DNA of 64,000 nucleotides from NCBI RefSeq assembly GCF_013282745.1, contig NZ_CP054044.1:2294001-2358000 (forward strand), in the 5' to 3' direction. Positions 42,975 to 53,503 of the stretch are shown here, one piece after another. Position 1 is the first letter of the stretch. The number at the start of each line of letters is the position of its first letter. This DNA comes from Yersinia bercovieri ATCC 43970 (GTDB taxonomy: Bacteria > Pseudomonadota > Gammaproteobacteria > Enterobacterales > Enterobacteriaceae). The position numbers and the translations under genes are program-made. The notes beneath the pieces were generated by a model. That model was not told the origin of the DNA. It saw only the letters and a program-made list of their open reading frames with translations, and made no database searches.

Positions 42975-44618
42975 TTAACCGCAGCGATTACATCTTGATG
43001 CCTGAATCTGCTGGAAGAAGTCATTACCTTTATCATCAACTAAAATAAAGGCGGGGAAATCTTCCACTTCAATCTTCCAGATGGCTTCCATACCCAGTTC
43101 CGGATATTCCACACATTCCAGACTCTTAATACTATTTTGCGCCAATACCGCCGCAGGGCCGCCGATACTGCCCAGATAGAAGCCGCCATGTTTATGGCAG
43201 GCGTCGGTGACCTGTTGGCTGCGGTTACCTTTTGCCAGCATGATCATGCTGCCACCGTGGGATTGCAGCAGGTCGACGTAAGAGTCCATGCGACCTGCGG
43301 TGGTTGGCCCGAGTGATCCCGAAGCATAACCTTCCGGTGTTTTCGCCGGGCCTGCGTAGTAGATCGGATGATCTTTAATGTATTGCGGCAAGTCTTCGCC
43401 ATTATCCAGCCGCTCTTTTAATTTGGCATGGGCAATGTCACGGCCAACAATAATAGTGCCGCTCAGTGACAGGCGGGTTGAGACCGGATACTGCGACAGC
43501 TCTTTTAATATTTCTGGCATCGGGCGGTTAAGGTCGATTTTAACTACTTTACCTTCGTTGCTCTGGCGCAGATGTTCTGGGATATATTTCCCCGGATTTT
43601 GCTCCAGTTTTTCCAGCCAGATGCCCTTGCGGTTAATTTTGCCTTTGATATTACGGTCGGCAGAGCAAGAGACCCCCATCCCGACAGGGCAGGATGCACC
43701 GTGGCGAGGGAGGCGCACTACGCGCACGTCATGAGCAAAGTATTTGCCGCCAAATTGCGCACCCAGCCCCAACTCTTGGGCGGCTTCCAGCAGCTCTTGC
43801 TCCAGCGCGATATCACGGAAAGCTTGCCCATGCTCATTCCCTTCCGTCGGCAGGCCATCATAATATTTGGTTGAGGCCAGTTTGACAGTTTTGAGGGTGC
43901 TTTCAGCGGAGGTGCCGCCGATAACAAAGGCGATATGGTAGGGCGGGCAAGCCGCAGTACCCAAGGTGCGCATTTTCTCAACCAGATACTCTTTCAACTT
44001 GCCCGGTGAGAGCAGTGCCTTGGTCTCCTGATACAGATAGGTTTTGTTCGCCGAACCGCCGCCTTTGGTGACGAACAGGAACTTATAATCCTCCCCTTCG
44101 GTGCTGTAGAGGTCGATCTGTGCTGGCAGGTTGGTGCCGGTGTTCACTTCCTTATACATATCCAGCGCTGCGTTTTGTGAGTAGCGCAGGTTATCTTCGA
44201 TAAAGGTGTTATACACGCCACGAGATAGCGCTTCGGCATCATTGCCGCCAGTCCAGACGCGCTGGCCTTTTTTCCCCACGATAATCGCAGTGCCGGTATC
44301 CTGACAGGTCGGCAAAATCCCTTTGGCGGAGATTTCGGAGTTGCGCAGGAATTGTAGGGCTACGTATTTATCGTTTTCGCTAGCCTCTGGGTCATCCAAA
44401 ATTGCGGCGACCTGTTTTTGGTGAGCGGGGCGAAGTAAGAAGGAGGCGTCGTGGAAAGCATGTTGGGCGAGGAGGGTCAGGGCTTCTGGCTCGACTTTCA
44501 GCATGTCGTGGCCTTCAAACTGTGCAACCGAGACGTGATTATTACTGACAAGGTAATACTCAGTATCATCTTCCGTTAGCGGGAAGGGATCCTGATAGTG
44601 GAACGGTTTGTTTGACAT
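42975..44618 (-). CDS. fumA: Class I fumarate hydratase (FumA/FumB type)
   Basis: This 547-residue iron-sulfur fumarase converts fumarate and L-malate in the TCA cycle. From memory it is very close to E. coli FumA (548 residues). It starts [20 protein letters not shown] and has the cluster-binding cysteines in [28 protein letters not shown] and related segments, plus [15 protein letters not shown] and [11 protein letters not shown]. FumA and FumB cannot be separated from sequence alone; the fumA symbol follows the single-copy convention. Monocistronic, with a hairpin after the stop. Confidence 0.93.
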   Translation of the reverse strand: MSNKPFHYQDPFPLTEDDTEYYLVSNNHVSVAQFEGHDMLKVEPEALTLLAQHAFHDASFLLRPAHQKQVAAILDDPEASENDKYVALQFLRNSEISAKGILPTCQDTGTAIIVGKKGQRVWTGGNDAEALSRGVYNTFIEDNLRYSQNAALDMYKEVNTGTNLPAQIDLYSTEGEDYKFLFVTKGGGSANKTYLYQETKALLSPGKLKEYLVEKMRTLGTAACPPYHIAFVIGGTSAESTLKTVKLASTKYYDGLPTEGNEHGQAFRDIALEQELLEAAQELGLGAQFGGKYFAHDVRVVRLPRHGASCPVGMGVSCSADRNIKGKINRKGIWLEKLEQNPGKYIPEHLRQSNEGKVVKIDLNRPMPEILKELSQYPVSTRLSLSGTIIVGRDIAHAKLKERLDNGEDLPQYIKDHPIYYAGPAKTPEGYASGSLGPTTAGRMDSYVDLLQSHGGSMIMLAKGNRSQQVTDACHKHGGFYLGSIGGPAAVLAQNSIKSLECVEYPELGMEAIWKIEVEDFPAFILVDDKGNDFFQQIQASRCNRCG

Positions 44619-44888
44619 ATTTTTCTCACATTCAACATCAGTTAGCGAAAGCGTTCGATAACAGAAACAATCGTTAGCAGAACCAAGCCGATATATTTTT
44701 AACTATGACTTTGGTCATGATCCTACTATAGATTGTGATGGTGACGCGATGGCTCCACCCTCTTTATAAAGGGTGGATCTCATTTTCCGCACTTATCGAT
44801 GGCTCTGACAGCATCACAGTGGGAAACTGGCTGACCGCCATGATATATCGCTGCAATCAGCCCTCAATGCAGCACAAGTTGCGGTGAG

Positions 44889-45599
44889 TTACTCGGCATC
44901 CACATTCGAGATAACTTGTTCCACATCCTCCAGCGAGCCGATTTTCACTTCCCCAGTCCGGCACATTTTACTTTTATCAATCAATAAAATGGATTGTGTG
45001 GCGCGCTTAAGTAGCATGGTTTTGAATTCGGCGTTAAAGGGGTTTGAGTCCCACAAAATGCCATCAGTATCCATGCCCTCACAGGAGAAGATAAACAGAT
45101 CAATCTCGATGGTTTTCAGCAGCGAAAAGAGCGCTGGATTCACGTAGCAGGCATATTTGCGCTGTAAGTGGCCGCCCGCACTTATCAATTCGATATTCTG
45201 ATGTTTCGCCAACTCCTGACAAATCCGCACGCTGTTGGTAAACACCGTGATATCAATATCTGGCAGCTTTTTGGCTAAATACCAGCAGGTGGAGCTGGCA
45301 TCCAGCGCAATCACCATCCCGCTTTCAATCAGTGACAGTGCATGGTCGGCAATGCTGGCTTTGCTGGAGAGGTGGCTTTTCAGCCGAGTGGTGAAGGGGT
45401 CGCCGCTATCTTTGGTTGCTCGCTTGATGCTTTTTGCGCGCCCATGCTGACGGATGATCAAGCCCTGAGCCTGTAACTCATTCAGATCACGGCGAATTGT
45501 TTCCTGACTGACCGCCAGCAAGCGGGCCAGATCGGCGGTCGTCAATGTCTCTTGCTGTTTGAGGTGTTGCAGAATTTCCTGGTGACGAGACGCTTTCAT
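44889..45599 (-). CDS. fucR: L-fucose operon activator FucR (DeoR family)
   Basis: This is a 236-residue DeoR-type regulator with an N-terminal helix-turn-helix (LAVSQETIRRDLNELQAQGL) and a C-terminal sugar-phosphate sensor domain (ALDASSTCWYLAKKLPDI, LFIFSCEGMDTDG, LLIDKSKMCRTGE). From memory it matches E. coli FucR closely over its whole length. In E. coli it responds to L-fuculose-1-phosphate. The ATG at 45599 has GGAGAGGA upstream; the longer frame to 45623 runs into a hairpin. It is the last gene of the fucPIKUR transcript, separated from fucU by a perfect 15-bp inverted repeat. Confidence 0.93.
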   Translation of the reverse strand: MKASRHQEILQHLKQQETLTTADLARLLAVSQETIRRDLNELQAQGLIIRQHGRAKSIKRATKDSGDPFTTRLKSHLSSKASIADHALSLIESGMVIALDASSTCWYLAKKLPDIDITVFTNSVRICQELAKHQNIELISAGGHLQRKYACYVNPALFSLLKTIEIDLFIFSCEGMDTDGILWDSNPFNAEFKTMLLKRATQSILLIDKSKMCRTGEVKIGSLEDVEQVISNVDAE

Positions 45600-45617
45600 G
45601 ATCCTCTCCGTCAGCAA

Positions 45618-45663
45618 AGCCATCTATTTCATACCAAAGAGTACCAACATGAAATAGATGGCT
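45618..45663 (-). promoter_or_regulatory. Perfect 15-bp inverted repeat between fucU and fucR
   Basis: AGCCATCTATTTCAT (45618-45632) is the exact reverse complement of ATGAAATAGATGGCT (45649-45663), with a 16-bp spacer. In the minus-strand transcript it forms a stable hairpin about 20 bases before the fucR start. There is no T run, so it looks like an mRNA-processing, stability or attenuation element, not a simple terminator. Confidence 0.6.
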
Positions 45664-45691
45664 AAAGGGGTGAGGTTACGTGATCACTCGA

Positions 45692-46132
45692 TTAAAAAAC
45701 AGGCGTTACCCCCTTCTTTAGCAGAATATTGCCGTACTTGGCGGTCTCTCCTGTGATAACGATCGCAAATGCTTGCTGAGCACGTTGGTAAAACGCAAAG
45801 CGCTCAATGCGCTCTACGGGTAACGCCTTTTGAGTGCCAAACAGGGCGCGTAAATAGCGTCTCTCAACCGAGGCATCCAGTGTGTCGCCATCAACGGCGG
45901 CCATCATCACCAGTGGTGGTGCGTAACTGTCCAGTTCAAACAGTGGAATGGTGGCTTCCAGCAGTGCACTGACGGATAACCCATCAGCACGAATCACCTG
46001 CGGCCCGCCATTTCTACCCAAGGTATGGGCCGGAAAATGGGCGTCTGAGAAGATAATCTCATCACCGTGTCCCATTTCAGCCAAGGTTTTTAGCAGTTGT
46101 GGCGACAGCAACGGCGAGATGGTTTTAAGCAT
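45692..46132 (-). CDS. fucU: L-fucose mutarotase FucU
   Basis: This 146-residue protein interconverts alpha- and beta-L-fucose to supply the isomerase. It has the RbsD/FucU family sequence [39 protein letters not shown] (catalytic His in SDAHFP) and [17 protein letters not shown]. It is slightly longer than E. coli FucU (140), with two small insertions around GRNGGP and [10 protein letters not shown]. It lies 25 bp after fucK in the fuc operon. Confidence 0.94.
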   Translation of the reverse strand: MLKTISPLLSPQLLKTLAEMGHGDEIIFSDAHFPAHTLGRNGGPQVIRADGLSVSALLEATIPLFELDSYAPPLVMMAAVDGDTLDASVERRYLRALFGTQKALPVERIERFAFYQRAQQAFAIVITGETAKYGNILLKKGVTPVF

Positions 46133-46157
46133 GACACTCTCCTTTCAAAGGCATAGT

Positions 46158-47651
46158 TTACAATGACATAGTTTCAAATGGCATAGTTTCGGCTATTAGG
46201 GCGGTGCTGGTGGTCAATGCCTGATAGAGCGGTTGTTGGTCACCCGGCTGATAATATTGGTAACGATAGTTGACCTGCGCCCGCGCCTCTTCAGCACTGG
46301 CGTAGTAACCGGCCGCGCACCAGGCAAACAGTGCCGCACCCAACACTGTTGTTTCGGCTTCATCAATCACTTTCACTGGCAAGTTGAGTACGTCAGCTTT
46401 GATCTGATTCCACAATGTATTGCGGCTACCCCCGCCGACCAGCAGCAACTCACGAGTGCGGAACTCACCAATTTTCTCCAGCACGGCCAGATTGTTTTTC
46501 AATTGCCAGGCCAGTCCTTCAAGTGCGGAACGATAAAAATGCCCACGCCCACTCGACAGTGATACCCCTTGCCAGCCGCCGGATAGAGGGTGGCGGCTGT
46601 TGCCCAGCAAGTTACAATCCATGCGCACGCCGTCAGCCCCCGGAGCTATCATCTCGGCTTCGGCAATCATCTGCTGGTAAACATCGGCACAGGCGGCATC
46701 ATGCCAATACAGCTGCCGAACCCACTCCAGGACACCTGATGCCAGCCACTGCAAACCGGGGTTAAAGAGCTGTGGACAGCTGTCCAGTTCACAGGTGGAA
46801 CCCGCAAACTGGGGCAGTAGGGCGGTGTTCACTTGCGGCGTACGCACCATTAGAATCTCCCAGGTGCCAGATGATAGCACCGGTTGATCTAGCTCGGCAC
46901 CGGAACCAAATAGGGCGAACTGAGTGTCGTGACCGGCTGAGATGACCGGTATACCTGGTGGTAGCCCCAGTTCGGCGGCGCTGCCCGGCAGTAGCGGGCC
47001 GATGATTTCACCGGCAGCGACCATCGCTGGGAAGAGATCGGCGTGAATACCTATTTTTTGTAAAATTGCGCTGCTGAATTGTTCACGTTTCACATCCAGC
47101 AGTTGGCTGGTGCCCGCCATGGTGCGGTCGGTGGTAAATTCTCCGGTGAGGCGCTGGTTGATCAACGATGAAATAAAGAGCCAGGCATGGGCCTGCTCAA
47201 CTAAATCGGGCCGGTTCTCTTGTAGCCAGATCAGCTTGTACAGCGTGTTGAAACTGAACTGACCAATGCCGGATATCTGCTGCAATTTTTCAGCCGAGAT
47301 ATAGCGGGCGATATCCTCCATCACCGCCACTGTGCGCGGGCACTTCCAGCTGATAATCGGGTAGAGCATATTGCCTTTGGCATCCACCAGTGCGCCATCT
47401 ACGCCGAAGGTCGTCACCGTGACAGCATGGATCTTATCCTGCTGAATCTGTGGCAATAATTGGCGGCAACACTGGGCGAAACTGTGCAAGATGCCCTCCA
47501 GCGGCCATAACTGCCATTGCGGATTGGCCGGGTCGGGCAAACTCTGGTTAGGTAGCACCGCTTTAGCGACCACCACCCCATGGGGATCAACGGCAATCGC
47601 CCGAATATTGGTTGCGCCACAATCCAAAACAATGACCACATCGCGCTTCAT
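46158..47651 (-). CDS. fucK: L-fuculokinase FucK
   Basis: This 497-residue FGGY-family sugar kinase phosphorylates L-fuculose at O1. The N-terminal ATPase-fold phosphate loop is [15 protein letters not shown]. Other family segments are [44 protein letters not shown] and [17 protein letters not shown]. The ATG at 47651 follows AGGAG; an in-frame start further upstream (47672) lacks a site. The FGGY kinase core is complete. It lies between fucI and fucU as in E. coli. Confidence 0.94.
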   Translation of the reverse strand: MKRDVVIVLDCGATNIRAIAVDPHGVVVAKAVLPNQSLPDPANPQWQLWPLEGILHSFAQCCRQLLPQIQQDKIHAVTVTTFGVDGALVDAKGNMLYPIISWKCPRTVAVMEDIARYISAEKLQQISGIGQFSFNTLYKLIWLQENRPDLVEQAHAWLFISSLINQRLTGEFTTDRTMAGTSQLLDVKREQFSSAILQKIGIHADLFPAMVAAGEIIGPLLPGSAAELGLPPGIPVISAGHDTQFALFGSGAELDQPVLSSGTWEILMVRTPQVNTALLPQFAGSTCELDSCPQLFNPGLQWLASGVLEWVRQLYWHDAACADVYQQMIAEAEMIAPGADGVRMDCNLLGNSRHPLSGGWQGVSLSSGRGHFYRSALEGLAWQLKNNLAVLEKIGEFRTRELLLVGGGSRNTLWNQIKADVLNLPVKVIDEAETTVLGAALFAWCAAGYYASAEEARAQVNYRYQYYQPGDQQPLYQALTTSTALIAETMPFETMSL

Positions 47652-47747
47652 AAATACTCCTGCTAACAGCAAGGATTGTTATTTGACTCAGGTGAGGCGC
47701 GTCCCCCACCTGAGTCAGGTCAGCTAACGTCATTCAAAAATCGCGGC

Positions 47748-49532
47748 TCACTGTTTTTTGTATAACGGGCCGTAATTCTGACAAGCGCGGTAATCCTGCC
47801 CTTCGATATCCATACCGTGTGCGCCCCAAGCCGTTGGCCGGTAAACACTCTCCTCTTCCACATTGTGCATACAGACCGGAATACGCAGCATTGATGCCAG
47901 TGTAATTAAGTCCGCACCCACGTGGCCGATAGTCAGCACTCCGTGGTTCGCGCCCCAATTTGCCATCACTGAATAGACATCGTTAAATGGCCCTTTACCG
48001 GTCAGACGCGGCGCAAACCAAGTGGTTGGCCAGCTTGAGTCGGTGCGCTTATCCAGGGTGTCATGAACTGATTTTGGCAACTCAACACTCCAGCCTTCGG
48101 CAATTTGCAACACTGGCCCGACACCTTTAATCAGGTTGATGCGGCTCATGGTAAATGGCACACCGCCACGGGTCAGGAAACGGGAGGAGAAGCCGCCGCC
48201 ACGGAAATACTCATGGATCGCCGGGCACCATTCGGTGGCCGCCAGACAAGCATCGGCCTCTTGCTGACTGATTTGCCAGTGCGGCTTAATCGTCGGTTTA
48301 CCTTGGGCATCATTTTGGCGGCAAGTGCCATCCAGTGCGGCTGAACCTGAGTTAATCAGGTGGATAATGCCGTGTTCAGCAACCCCCTCCAGTTGATGAC
48401 CAGTGACCCGTTGCACCGCCTCGGGTGACCAGTAAGTGCGGACGTCGGCAAAGATCTGCGCGGTGCCCGTGAGGGTATGGCCAAATAGCATCGCCACGCC
48501 GTTCAGACTGTCATTTTCGGTGGCGATAACCATTGGCTCGCGCACCCCATTCCAGTCAAATGAGCTATTGAGCAAGGCTTCGGCGGTATCGCCATTGGGG
48601 TATTGATCTGTCCAGTGGCGTTGACCCTGGAAACCGGCGGCAATGGCGTTATAGCCCAGCGCCTCCTCACCAAAACCTTTAGCTGCCAGTGTTGGGTTGC
48701 CCTGCATCATGTCGCGAATACAGAGCGCCATTTGCAAACTTTCGCGCAGCACCGCACGGCTACTCTCTGCTGAACGGCGATACTGTTCGGCATTTTTATC
48801 CGGCCCATATTTGAAGTTGTTGTCCGCCCATGACAGTGCCAGTTCCAACTCTTGCTCATCATAGATTTTGTGATCAATGCGCCGACGCAGTTCGGTCATA
48901 TCAACCGCCTGGACTTTCATCCCTAACCAAGACTCAAAGAAGTTGTGGTCAACGATAGAACCGGCAATCCCCATCGACACCCCGCCAAGGGAGAGATAAC
49001 TTTTGCCTTTTAAGCTGGCAACCGCCAAACCTGCGCGGGTAAATCGCAGCAGTTTTTCCTGTACGTCGGCGGGGATGCGGGTGTCATTGGCATCTTGTAC
49101 GTCATGACCATAAATGGAGAAAGCAGGCAACCCTTTCTGATTGTGTGCCGCCAGTGCCGCCGCCAGATAAACCGCGCCGGGGCGCTCAGTACCATTGAAG
49201 CCCCAAATGGCTTTCGGGCGGAACGGATCCATATCGATAGTTTCACTGCCGTAGCACCAGCAAGGTGTCACGGTGATGGTCAGCCCGATATTTTGGGCGC
49301 TGAACTTATCGTCACAGGCGGCAGACTCGGCCATTCCGGCAATACAGGTGTCGGCAATCACACATTCAACTGGCGTACCGCAAGGGTGACGCACCACTTC
49401 TTGCAGAAATTCCGCAGTGGCGCGGGCCATTTTCATGGTTTGCTCTTCCAGTGATTCACGGACACCCATTCTGCGTCCATCAATAACCGGGCGAATGCCA
49501 ATTTTTGGTAACTTAATTGTTGTTTTCATCAT
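47748..49532 (-). CDS. fucI: L-fucose isomerase FucI
   Basis: This 594-residue manganese-dependent isomerase converts L-fucose to L-fuculose. From memory it is close in length and sequence to E. coli FucI (591). Visible segments are [36 protein letters not shown] (containing the catalytic Glu and Asp region) and [14 protein letters not shown] (late metal-binding His). Two adjacent ATG codons (49532 and 49529) are possible starts; the second has better spacing from AAGGA. Second gene of the fuc operon after fucP. Confidence 0.95.
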   Translation of the reverse strand: MMKTTIKLPKIGIRPVIDGRRMGVRESLEEQTMKMARATAEFLQEVVRHPCGTPVECVIADTCIAGMAESAACDDKFSAQNIGLTITVTPCWCYGSETIDMDPFRPKAIWGFNGTERPGAVYLAAALAAHNQKGLPAFSIYGHDVQDANDTRIPADVQEKLLRFTRAGLAVASLKGKSYLSLGGVSMGIAGSIVDHNFFESWLGMKVQAVDMTELRRRIDHKIYDEQELELALSWADNNFKYGPDKNAEQYRRSAESSRAVLRESLQMALCIRDMMQGNPTLAAKGFGEEALGYNAIAAGFQGQRHWTDQYPNGDTAEALLNSSFDWNGVREPMVIATENDSLNGVAMLFGHTLTGTAQIFADVRTYWSPEAVQRVTGHQLEGVAEHGIIHLINSGSAALDGTCRQNDAQGKPTIKPHWQISQQEADACLAATEWCPAIHEYFRGGGFSSRFLTRGGVPFTMSRINLIKGVGPVLQIAEGWSVELPKSVHDTLDKRTDSSWPTTWFAPRLTGKGPFNDVYSVMANWGANHGVLTIGHVGADLITLASMLRIPVCMHNVEEESVYRPTAWGAHGMDIEGQDYRACQNYGPLYKKQ

Positions 49533-49581
49533 TGATCCTTGTGTTCTTTAGCGAAATTTGATTTATCATTCGCCGATGGAG

Positions 49582-50901
49582 TTAATTCACCGGCGTAGTT
49601 TTGAATTTGGCGAAAATAAAGATAATGGCGAAGCAGAGTGCTGGAATAAGTTCAGCTGTCGGTATATTCCCCGCAGCATCACTGACCAGACCCATAATAG
49701 GGGTGACAATACCGCCACCGACAATGGTCATTACAATAATAGACGCACCATATTTTGTGTCTTGATTTAGGTTCTTAATCCCTAAAGAGAATATGGTCGG
49801 ATATTGTATTGACATAAACATACTGCATAACGTGAGTGCTAATAATCCGATATGACCACCAAACGCGGCGGAGACAATACATAACAGCATCGAAATAAAT
49901 GCATATGCTGCTAATACTTTCTCTGGCGCAAAGCGGGTAATTAACCAGGTGCCGCTGAATCTACCAATAAAGAAACAGACCATGGTCGCGGTGAGATAAT
50001 TGGCTGCATAGCCAGGGGTGATATTCGGTAACTCTTCAATAGCATAGCGAATTAAATAACTCCAACATGCAGTTTGAGCGCCGACATAACAGAACTGTGC
50101 TAATACAGCCCAACGCCAATGAGTTATTTTTAATAAGCGCGGCAATGAAGAGAAGAATGATCCATTATGTGTATCGTCAGACTCACTTTTTATTGTGGGG
50201 AAGCGGGTGATAAGAATTAATAGCGCAACAAAAATGACCACCGCCACAATAATCAAATAGGGCAATTGAACCGCTTTTACCAGGCTATGGTGGTAGCTAT
50301 TTAAATCCTCGGCCGACAATTTATCTAATACTTCCTGTGTCTGATGGGGAACATTGGAGAGTATTAAACTTTGTCCGAACACCACGGCAATAATGGCACC
50401 GAAGGAGTTAAAGGTCTGTGCCAGATTGATACGGAAATGCCCGGTCTCCTCCGGCCCCAATACAGTAACAAAGGGGTTGGCGGCAGTTTCAAGGCAACCT
50501 AAACCTGCGGCGATAATAAATAAGCCGATTAAAAACAAGGTGTAATTCATTGTTTCAGCGGCAGGCCAAAACAAAGCAGCACCAAAGGCGTAGAACAGCA
50601 ATCCAGTAATGATCCCCGCTTTATAGCTGAATTTTTTCATCAAGATCCCTGCGGGGATGGGGATCAAAAAGTAGCCAAAATAGAAGGATGACTGAATCAA
50701 TCCGGCTTGAAAATTGGTTAAGGTAAATGCCTGTTGAAACTGCGGTAATAAAATATCATTCAAGTTATTTGCTACTGCCCAAAGGAAGAACAGTGAGCAC
50801 AGCAATGCAAAAGGAATCAGATATCTTTTTTTATTAGCCGACTCGTTACTTATCGAGGCGGAAATTTTGGTGCTATCTGTTTGTATGAGTATGTTTCCCA
50901 T
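49582..50901 (-). CDS. fucP: L-fucose:H+ symporter FucP
   Basis: This 439-residue major-facilitator protein has 12 predicted helices. FucP features are LFFLWAVANNLNDILLPQF (helix 1 with the charged residue involved in fucose binding), FFYFGYFLIPIPAGILMKK-like segment near residue 80, and GCLETAANPFVTVLGP. It takes up L-fucose across the inner membrane with a proton. First gene of the minus-strand fuc operon, facing fucA across a 635-bp control region. Confidence 0.93.
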   Translation of the reverse strand: MGNILIQTDSTKISASISNESANKKRYLIPFALLCSLFFLWAVANNLNDILLPQFQQAFTLTNFQAGLIQSSFYFGYFLIPIPAGILMKKFSYKAGIITGLLFYAFGAALFWPAAETMNYTLFLIGLFIIAAGLGCLETAANPFVTVLGPEETGHFRINLAQTFNSFGAIIAVVFGQSLILSNVPHQTQEVLDKLSAEDLNSYHHSLVKAVQLPYLIIVAVVIFVALLILITRFPTIKSESDDTHNGSFFSSLPRLLKITHWRWAVLAQFCYVGAQTACWSYLIRYAIEELPNITPGYAANYLTATMVCFFIGRFSGTWLITRFAPEKVLAAYAFISMLLCIVSAAFGGHIGLLALTLCSMFMSIQYPTIFSLGIKNLNQDTKYGASIIVMTIVGGGIVTPIMGLVSDAAGNIPTAELIPALCFAIIFIFAKFKTTPVN

Positions 50902-51143
50902 GGTGCCCTCGTCGGATGAAGTTGCACTTATTTAGCTATTTTTAACTATTTTTAACTATTCAATGAAACGTAATAATCGGCGAAAATCTTTTACTTAATG
51001 AATGATATTTTTGTTTCCCATGACTGATATGAGTCGCCGAGTGACAAATTTAAAATATCCTCATTGCGATAAGTTCCGTTATTTATAAGGTAAAAGATTC
51101 TAAAAAGTATGAGCTGAATCACATTGATAACTCAATGCTGATA

Positions 51144-51165
51144 TTTTGTGATGATAGTCACTTTA
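51144..51165. promoter_or_regulatory. CRP site in the fuc divergent control region
   Basis: TGTGA (51147-51151), N6 and TCACT (51158-51162) match the CRP consensus at nine of ten core bases. It lies about 245 bp upstream of fucP and 375 bp upstream of fucA. The fuc genes of E. coli are known to need cAMP-CRP. Confidence 0.6.
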
Positions 51166-51180
51166 AATAAAAGCATTTCA

Positions 51181-51334
51181 TGACCGTTTGAAATGAATTG
51201 TGTTTCAAATACACAACTGCAATGACCGATTTTTCTATTTTCATCACAAACGGTCAATTCTTGAAGGCTAACTGCTTATTTAACCAATCAGCAGCGCCTT
51301 GACCGTTTAATTATATTGTTTTTCCAAACGGACA
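51181..51334. promoter_or_regulatory. Repeated TGACCGTTT motifs, probable FucR operators
   Basis: Five copies occur in 154 bp. TGACCGTTT is at 51181 and 51300, TGACCGATT at 51223, and the inverse forms AAACGGTCA at 51248-51256 and AAACGGACA at 51326-51334. Two inverted pairs of 34 and 35 bp (51223-51256 and 51300-51334) share the same layout. Nothing similar stands out elsewhere in the window. Position between fucP and fucA makes FucR the likely binder. The rest of this 635-bp gap is AT-rich promoter DNA without a gene. Confidence 0.6.
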
Positions 51335-51536
51335 TTTTATAAAAAAAGATAATCACGAAATGCCAGTTAAGTCATAAATAGTCATGACATGGCTCACATT
51401 TTTATATGATTTATTTTTAAGATTAATTAAATGAGCGAATGATATATCTCATATTAACCATCGTAATGTTCATTAGCTCGTATCTATTATTCAATTAATT
51501 TTATATTTAGGTATTCGTATCCTAAGAGAGGAACAA

Positions 51537-52184
51537 ATGAAGAGAGAAGCACTGGCGCGCGATATTATCAATACTTGCCTGGAAATGACTCGCTTGGGCT
51601 TAAATCAGGGGACGGCCGGCAATGTTAGTGTGCGCTATCAGGATGGATTTCTGATTACACCATCCGGTATTGCTTACGACAAACTGACCGAGTCGCACAT
51701 CGTTTATATCGATGCTAGCGGTCACCATGAAGCGGGCAAAGTTCCCTCCAGCGAGTGGCGTTTTCATCAGGCGGTCTATCAGACCCGGCCAGATGCGAAT
51801 GCAGTGGTCCATAACCACTCTGTCCATTGCACGGCGGTTTCAATTCTTAACCGCCCAATTCCGGCGATTCACTACATGATTGCTGCCGCGGGCGGTGATG
51901 ATATTCCTTGCGCCCCATACGCCACTTTTGGCACCAAAGCGCTGTCGGAGCATGTCGCGGTGGCGATGAAACACCGTAAGGCGACACTACTGCAACACCA
52001 CGGTTTAATTGCCTGTGAGGAGAGTCTGGCTAAAGCGCTGTGGCTGGCCCATGAGGTAGAGGTGTTGGCAACACTGTTGTTGGCTATCTTGCCGATTGTC
52101 GATGAGGTTCCGGTGTTATCCAAAGAGGAGATCAGTGTGGTTTTGGAAAAATTCAAAACCTACGGTTTGCGCGTCGAAGAGTAG
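51537..52184 (+). CDS. fucA: L-fuculose-1-phosphate aldolase FucA
   Basis: This 215-residue class II zinc aldolase splits L-fuculose-1-phosphate into dihydroxyacetone phosphate and L-lactaldehyde. Family features are MTRLGLNQGTAGNVSVRY, the catalytic Glu in PSSEWRFH, zinc-binding His-x-His in VVHNHSVHC, and the third zinc His in LLQHHGLIACE. Length matches E. coli FucA exactly (215). Strong ribosome-binding site AGAGAGGAAC. It is divergent from fucPIKUR and forms an operon with fucO. Confidence 0.95.
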   Translation: MKREALARDIINTCLEMTRLGLNQGTAGNVSVRYQDGFLITPSGIAYDKLTESHIVYIDASGHHEAGKVPSSEWRFHQAVYQTRPDANAVVHNHSVHCTAVSILNRPIPAIHYMIAAAGGDDIPCAPYATFGTKALSEHVAVAMKHRKATLLQHHGLIACEESLAKALWLAHEVEVLATLLLAILPIVDEVPVLSKEEISVVLEKFKTYGLRVEE

Positions 52185-52250
52185 CTTTGAGGCCAAAAGA
52201 GGCGTTTTTGGGTAAAAATTAGTGGCGGTTAAAAACACCGAGGAGTCATC

Positions 52251-53399
52251 ATGAACAGAATGATTTTAAATGAGATGTCGTGGTTTGGTCGTGGTTCACT
52301 GGCAGCACTGGCCGATGAAGTTGAGCGGCGTGGCTATCAAAAAGCGCTGGTGGTGACGGATAAAATGCTACTCGAATGTGGCGTCGCGACTCGCCTAATC
52401 AGTCGGTTGGAGCAGGCTGGCCTGGATTTTACGGTTTTTGATGCCGTCAAACCCAATCCCACCATCAACATGGTGCAGCAAGGGGTTGCCGCCTTTCGCC
52501 AAAGTGGGGCGGATTACCTGATAGCCCTGGGCGGTGGTTCACCGCAAGATACCTGCAAAGCCATCGGTATCATCATTAATAACCCTGAATTTGCTGATGT
52601 GCGCAGTCTGGAAGGGGTGGCCGACACCCACAATTCTAGTGTGCCGATTCTGGCTATCCCAACCACCGCCGGTACTGCGGCAGAGGTCACCATTAACTAT
52701 GTGATTACCGACGAAGAGCGGCGGCGCAAATTTGTTTGTGTCGATCCCCATGCCATTCCGGCGGTGGCGTTTATTGATGCCGATATGATGGACAGTATGC
52801 CAGCCGCCCTTAAAGCGGCCACTGGCGTGGATGCCTTGACCCACGCGATCGAGGGCTACCTGACGAAAGGGGCGTGGGAGCTAACCGATGCCCTGCATCT
52901 TAAAGCCATTGAGGTCATCAGTCGCTCATTGCGCGCCTCGGTGCAAGGAGATGCGGCCGCAACCGAAGATATGGCACTGGGGCAGTATATTGCCGGCATG
53001 GGGTTTTCGAATGTGGGACTAGGGTTGGTGCATGGGATGGCGCACCCTTTGGGGGCGTTTTATAACATGCCCCATGGTGTCGCCAATGCCATCTTATTAC
53101 CCTATATCATGCGCTATAACGCCGCTTATACCGGGGAACGTTTCCGCCAAATCGCTATGGCGATGGGGGTCGATAATGCGTTGAATTCGCCACTGGAACA
53201 GGTGCGGGAACAAACTATTCAGGCGGTAATTGCATTGAATCGTGATATTGGCATTCCAGCCTCCTTGAGCGCCGTAGGGATGCAGGCCGATGATATTCCG
53301 GCACTGGCCGCCGCTGCATTTGCTGATGTCTGTACCGGGGGAAATCCGCGTGAAGCCTCAGTTGATGAGATTATGGCGCTGTATCATCAAGCGTGCTGA
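52251..53399 (+). CDS. fucO: Lactaldehyde reductase (L-1,2-propanediol oxidoreductase) FucO
   Basis: This 382-residue iron-dependent group III alcohol dehydrogenase reduces L-lactaldehyde to 1,2-propanediol under anaerobic conditions. Features are the NAD-binding ALGGGSPQDTCKAIG, IPTTAGTAAEVT, and the iron-binding histidines in GLVHGMAHPLGAFYNMPHG. Length and sequence agree with E. coli FucO (383). Ribosome-binding site GAGGAG. It lies 66 bp after fucA and is followed by a terminator. Confidence 0.95.
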   Translation: MNRMILNEMSWFGRGSLAALADEVERRGYQKALVVTDKMLLECGVATRLISRLEQAGLDFTVFDAVKPNPTINMVQQGVAAFRQSGADYLIALGGGSPQDTCKAIGIIINNPEFADVRSLEGVADTHNSSVPILAIPTTAGTAAEVTINYVITDEERRRKFVCVDPHAIPAVAFIDADMMDSMPAALKAATGVDALTHAIEGYLTKGAWELTDALHLKAIEVISRSLRASVQGDAAATEDMALGQYIAGMGFSNVGLGLVHGMAHPLGAFYNMPHGVANAILLPYIMRYNAAYTGERFRQIAMAMGVDNALNSPLEQVREQTIQAVIALNRDIGIPASLSAVGMQADDIPALAAAAFADVCTGGNPREASVDEIMALYHQAC

Positions 53400-53430
53400 T
53401 TAGAACGGTTATCCATCACAAATTCATCAT

Positions 53431-53467
53431 AAAGCCGTGAGGAGGGGGTAATCCTCATTGCTTTATT
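53431..53467 (+). terminator. Terminator after fucAO
   Basis: AAAGC..TGAGGA pairs with TCCTCA..GCTTT (53431-53443 with 53452-53464, one 2x2 mismatch), followed by ATT. It ends just where the FNR site of the dms operon begins. Confidence 0.65.
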
Positions 53468-53479
53468 GATACCAAACAA
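53466..53479 (+). promoter_or_regulatory. FNR site of the dmsABCD promoter
   Basis: TTGAT-ACCA-AACAA matches the FNR consensus TTGAT-N4-ATCAA at nine of ten bases with exact spacing. I recall almost the same site (TTGATACCGAACAA) in the E. coli dmsA promoter. With the site at -41.5, transcription would start near 53514, about 170 bases before dmsA. FNR would switch the operon on without oxygen. Confidence 0.7.
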
Positions 53480-53488
53480 CTCCCGCAC

Positions 53489-53503
53489 TACCCAAAAAGG
53501 GTA
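53489..53503 (+). promoter_or_regulatory. NarL/NarP-like inverted repeat in the dms promoter
   Basis: TACCCAAAAAGGGTA contains TACCC and GGGTA half-sites, like NarL/NarP 7-2-7 sites, but with 5 rather than 6 bases between them. It lies between the FNR site and the predicted -10 region, a repressing position. E. coli dmsA is known to be repressed by nitrate through NarL. One base short of consensus, so tentative. Confidence 0.35.
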
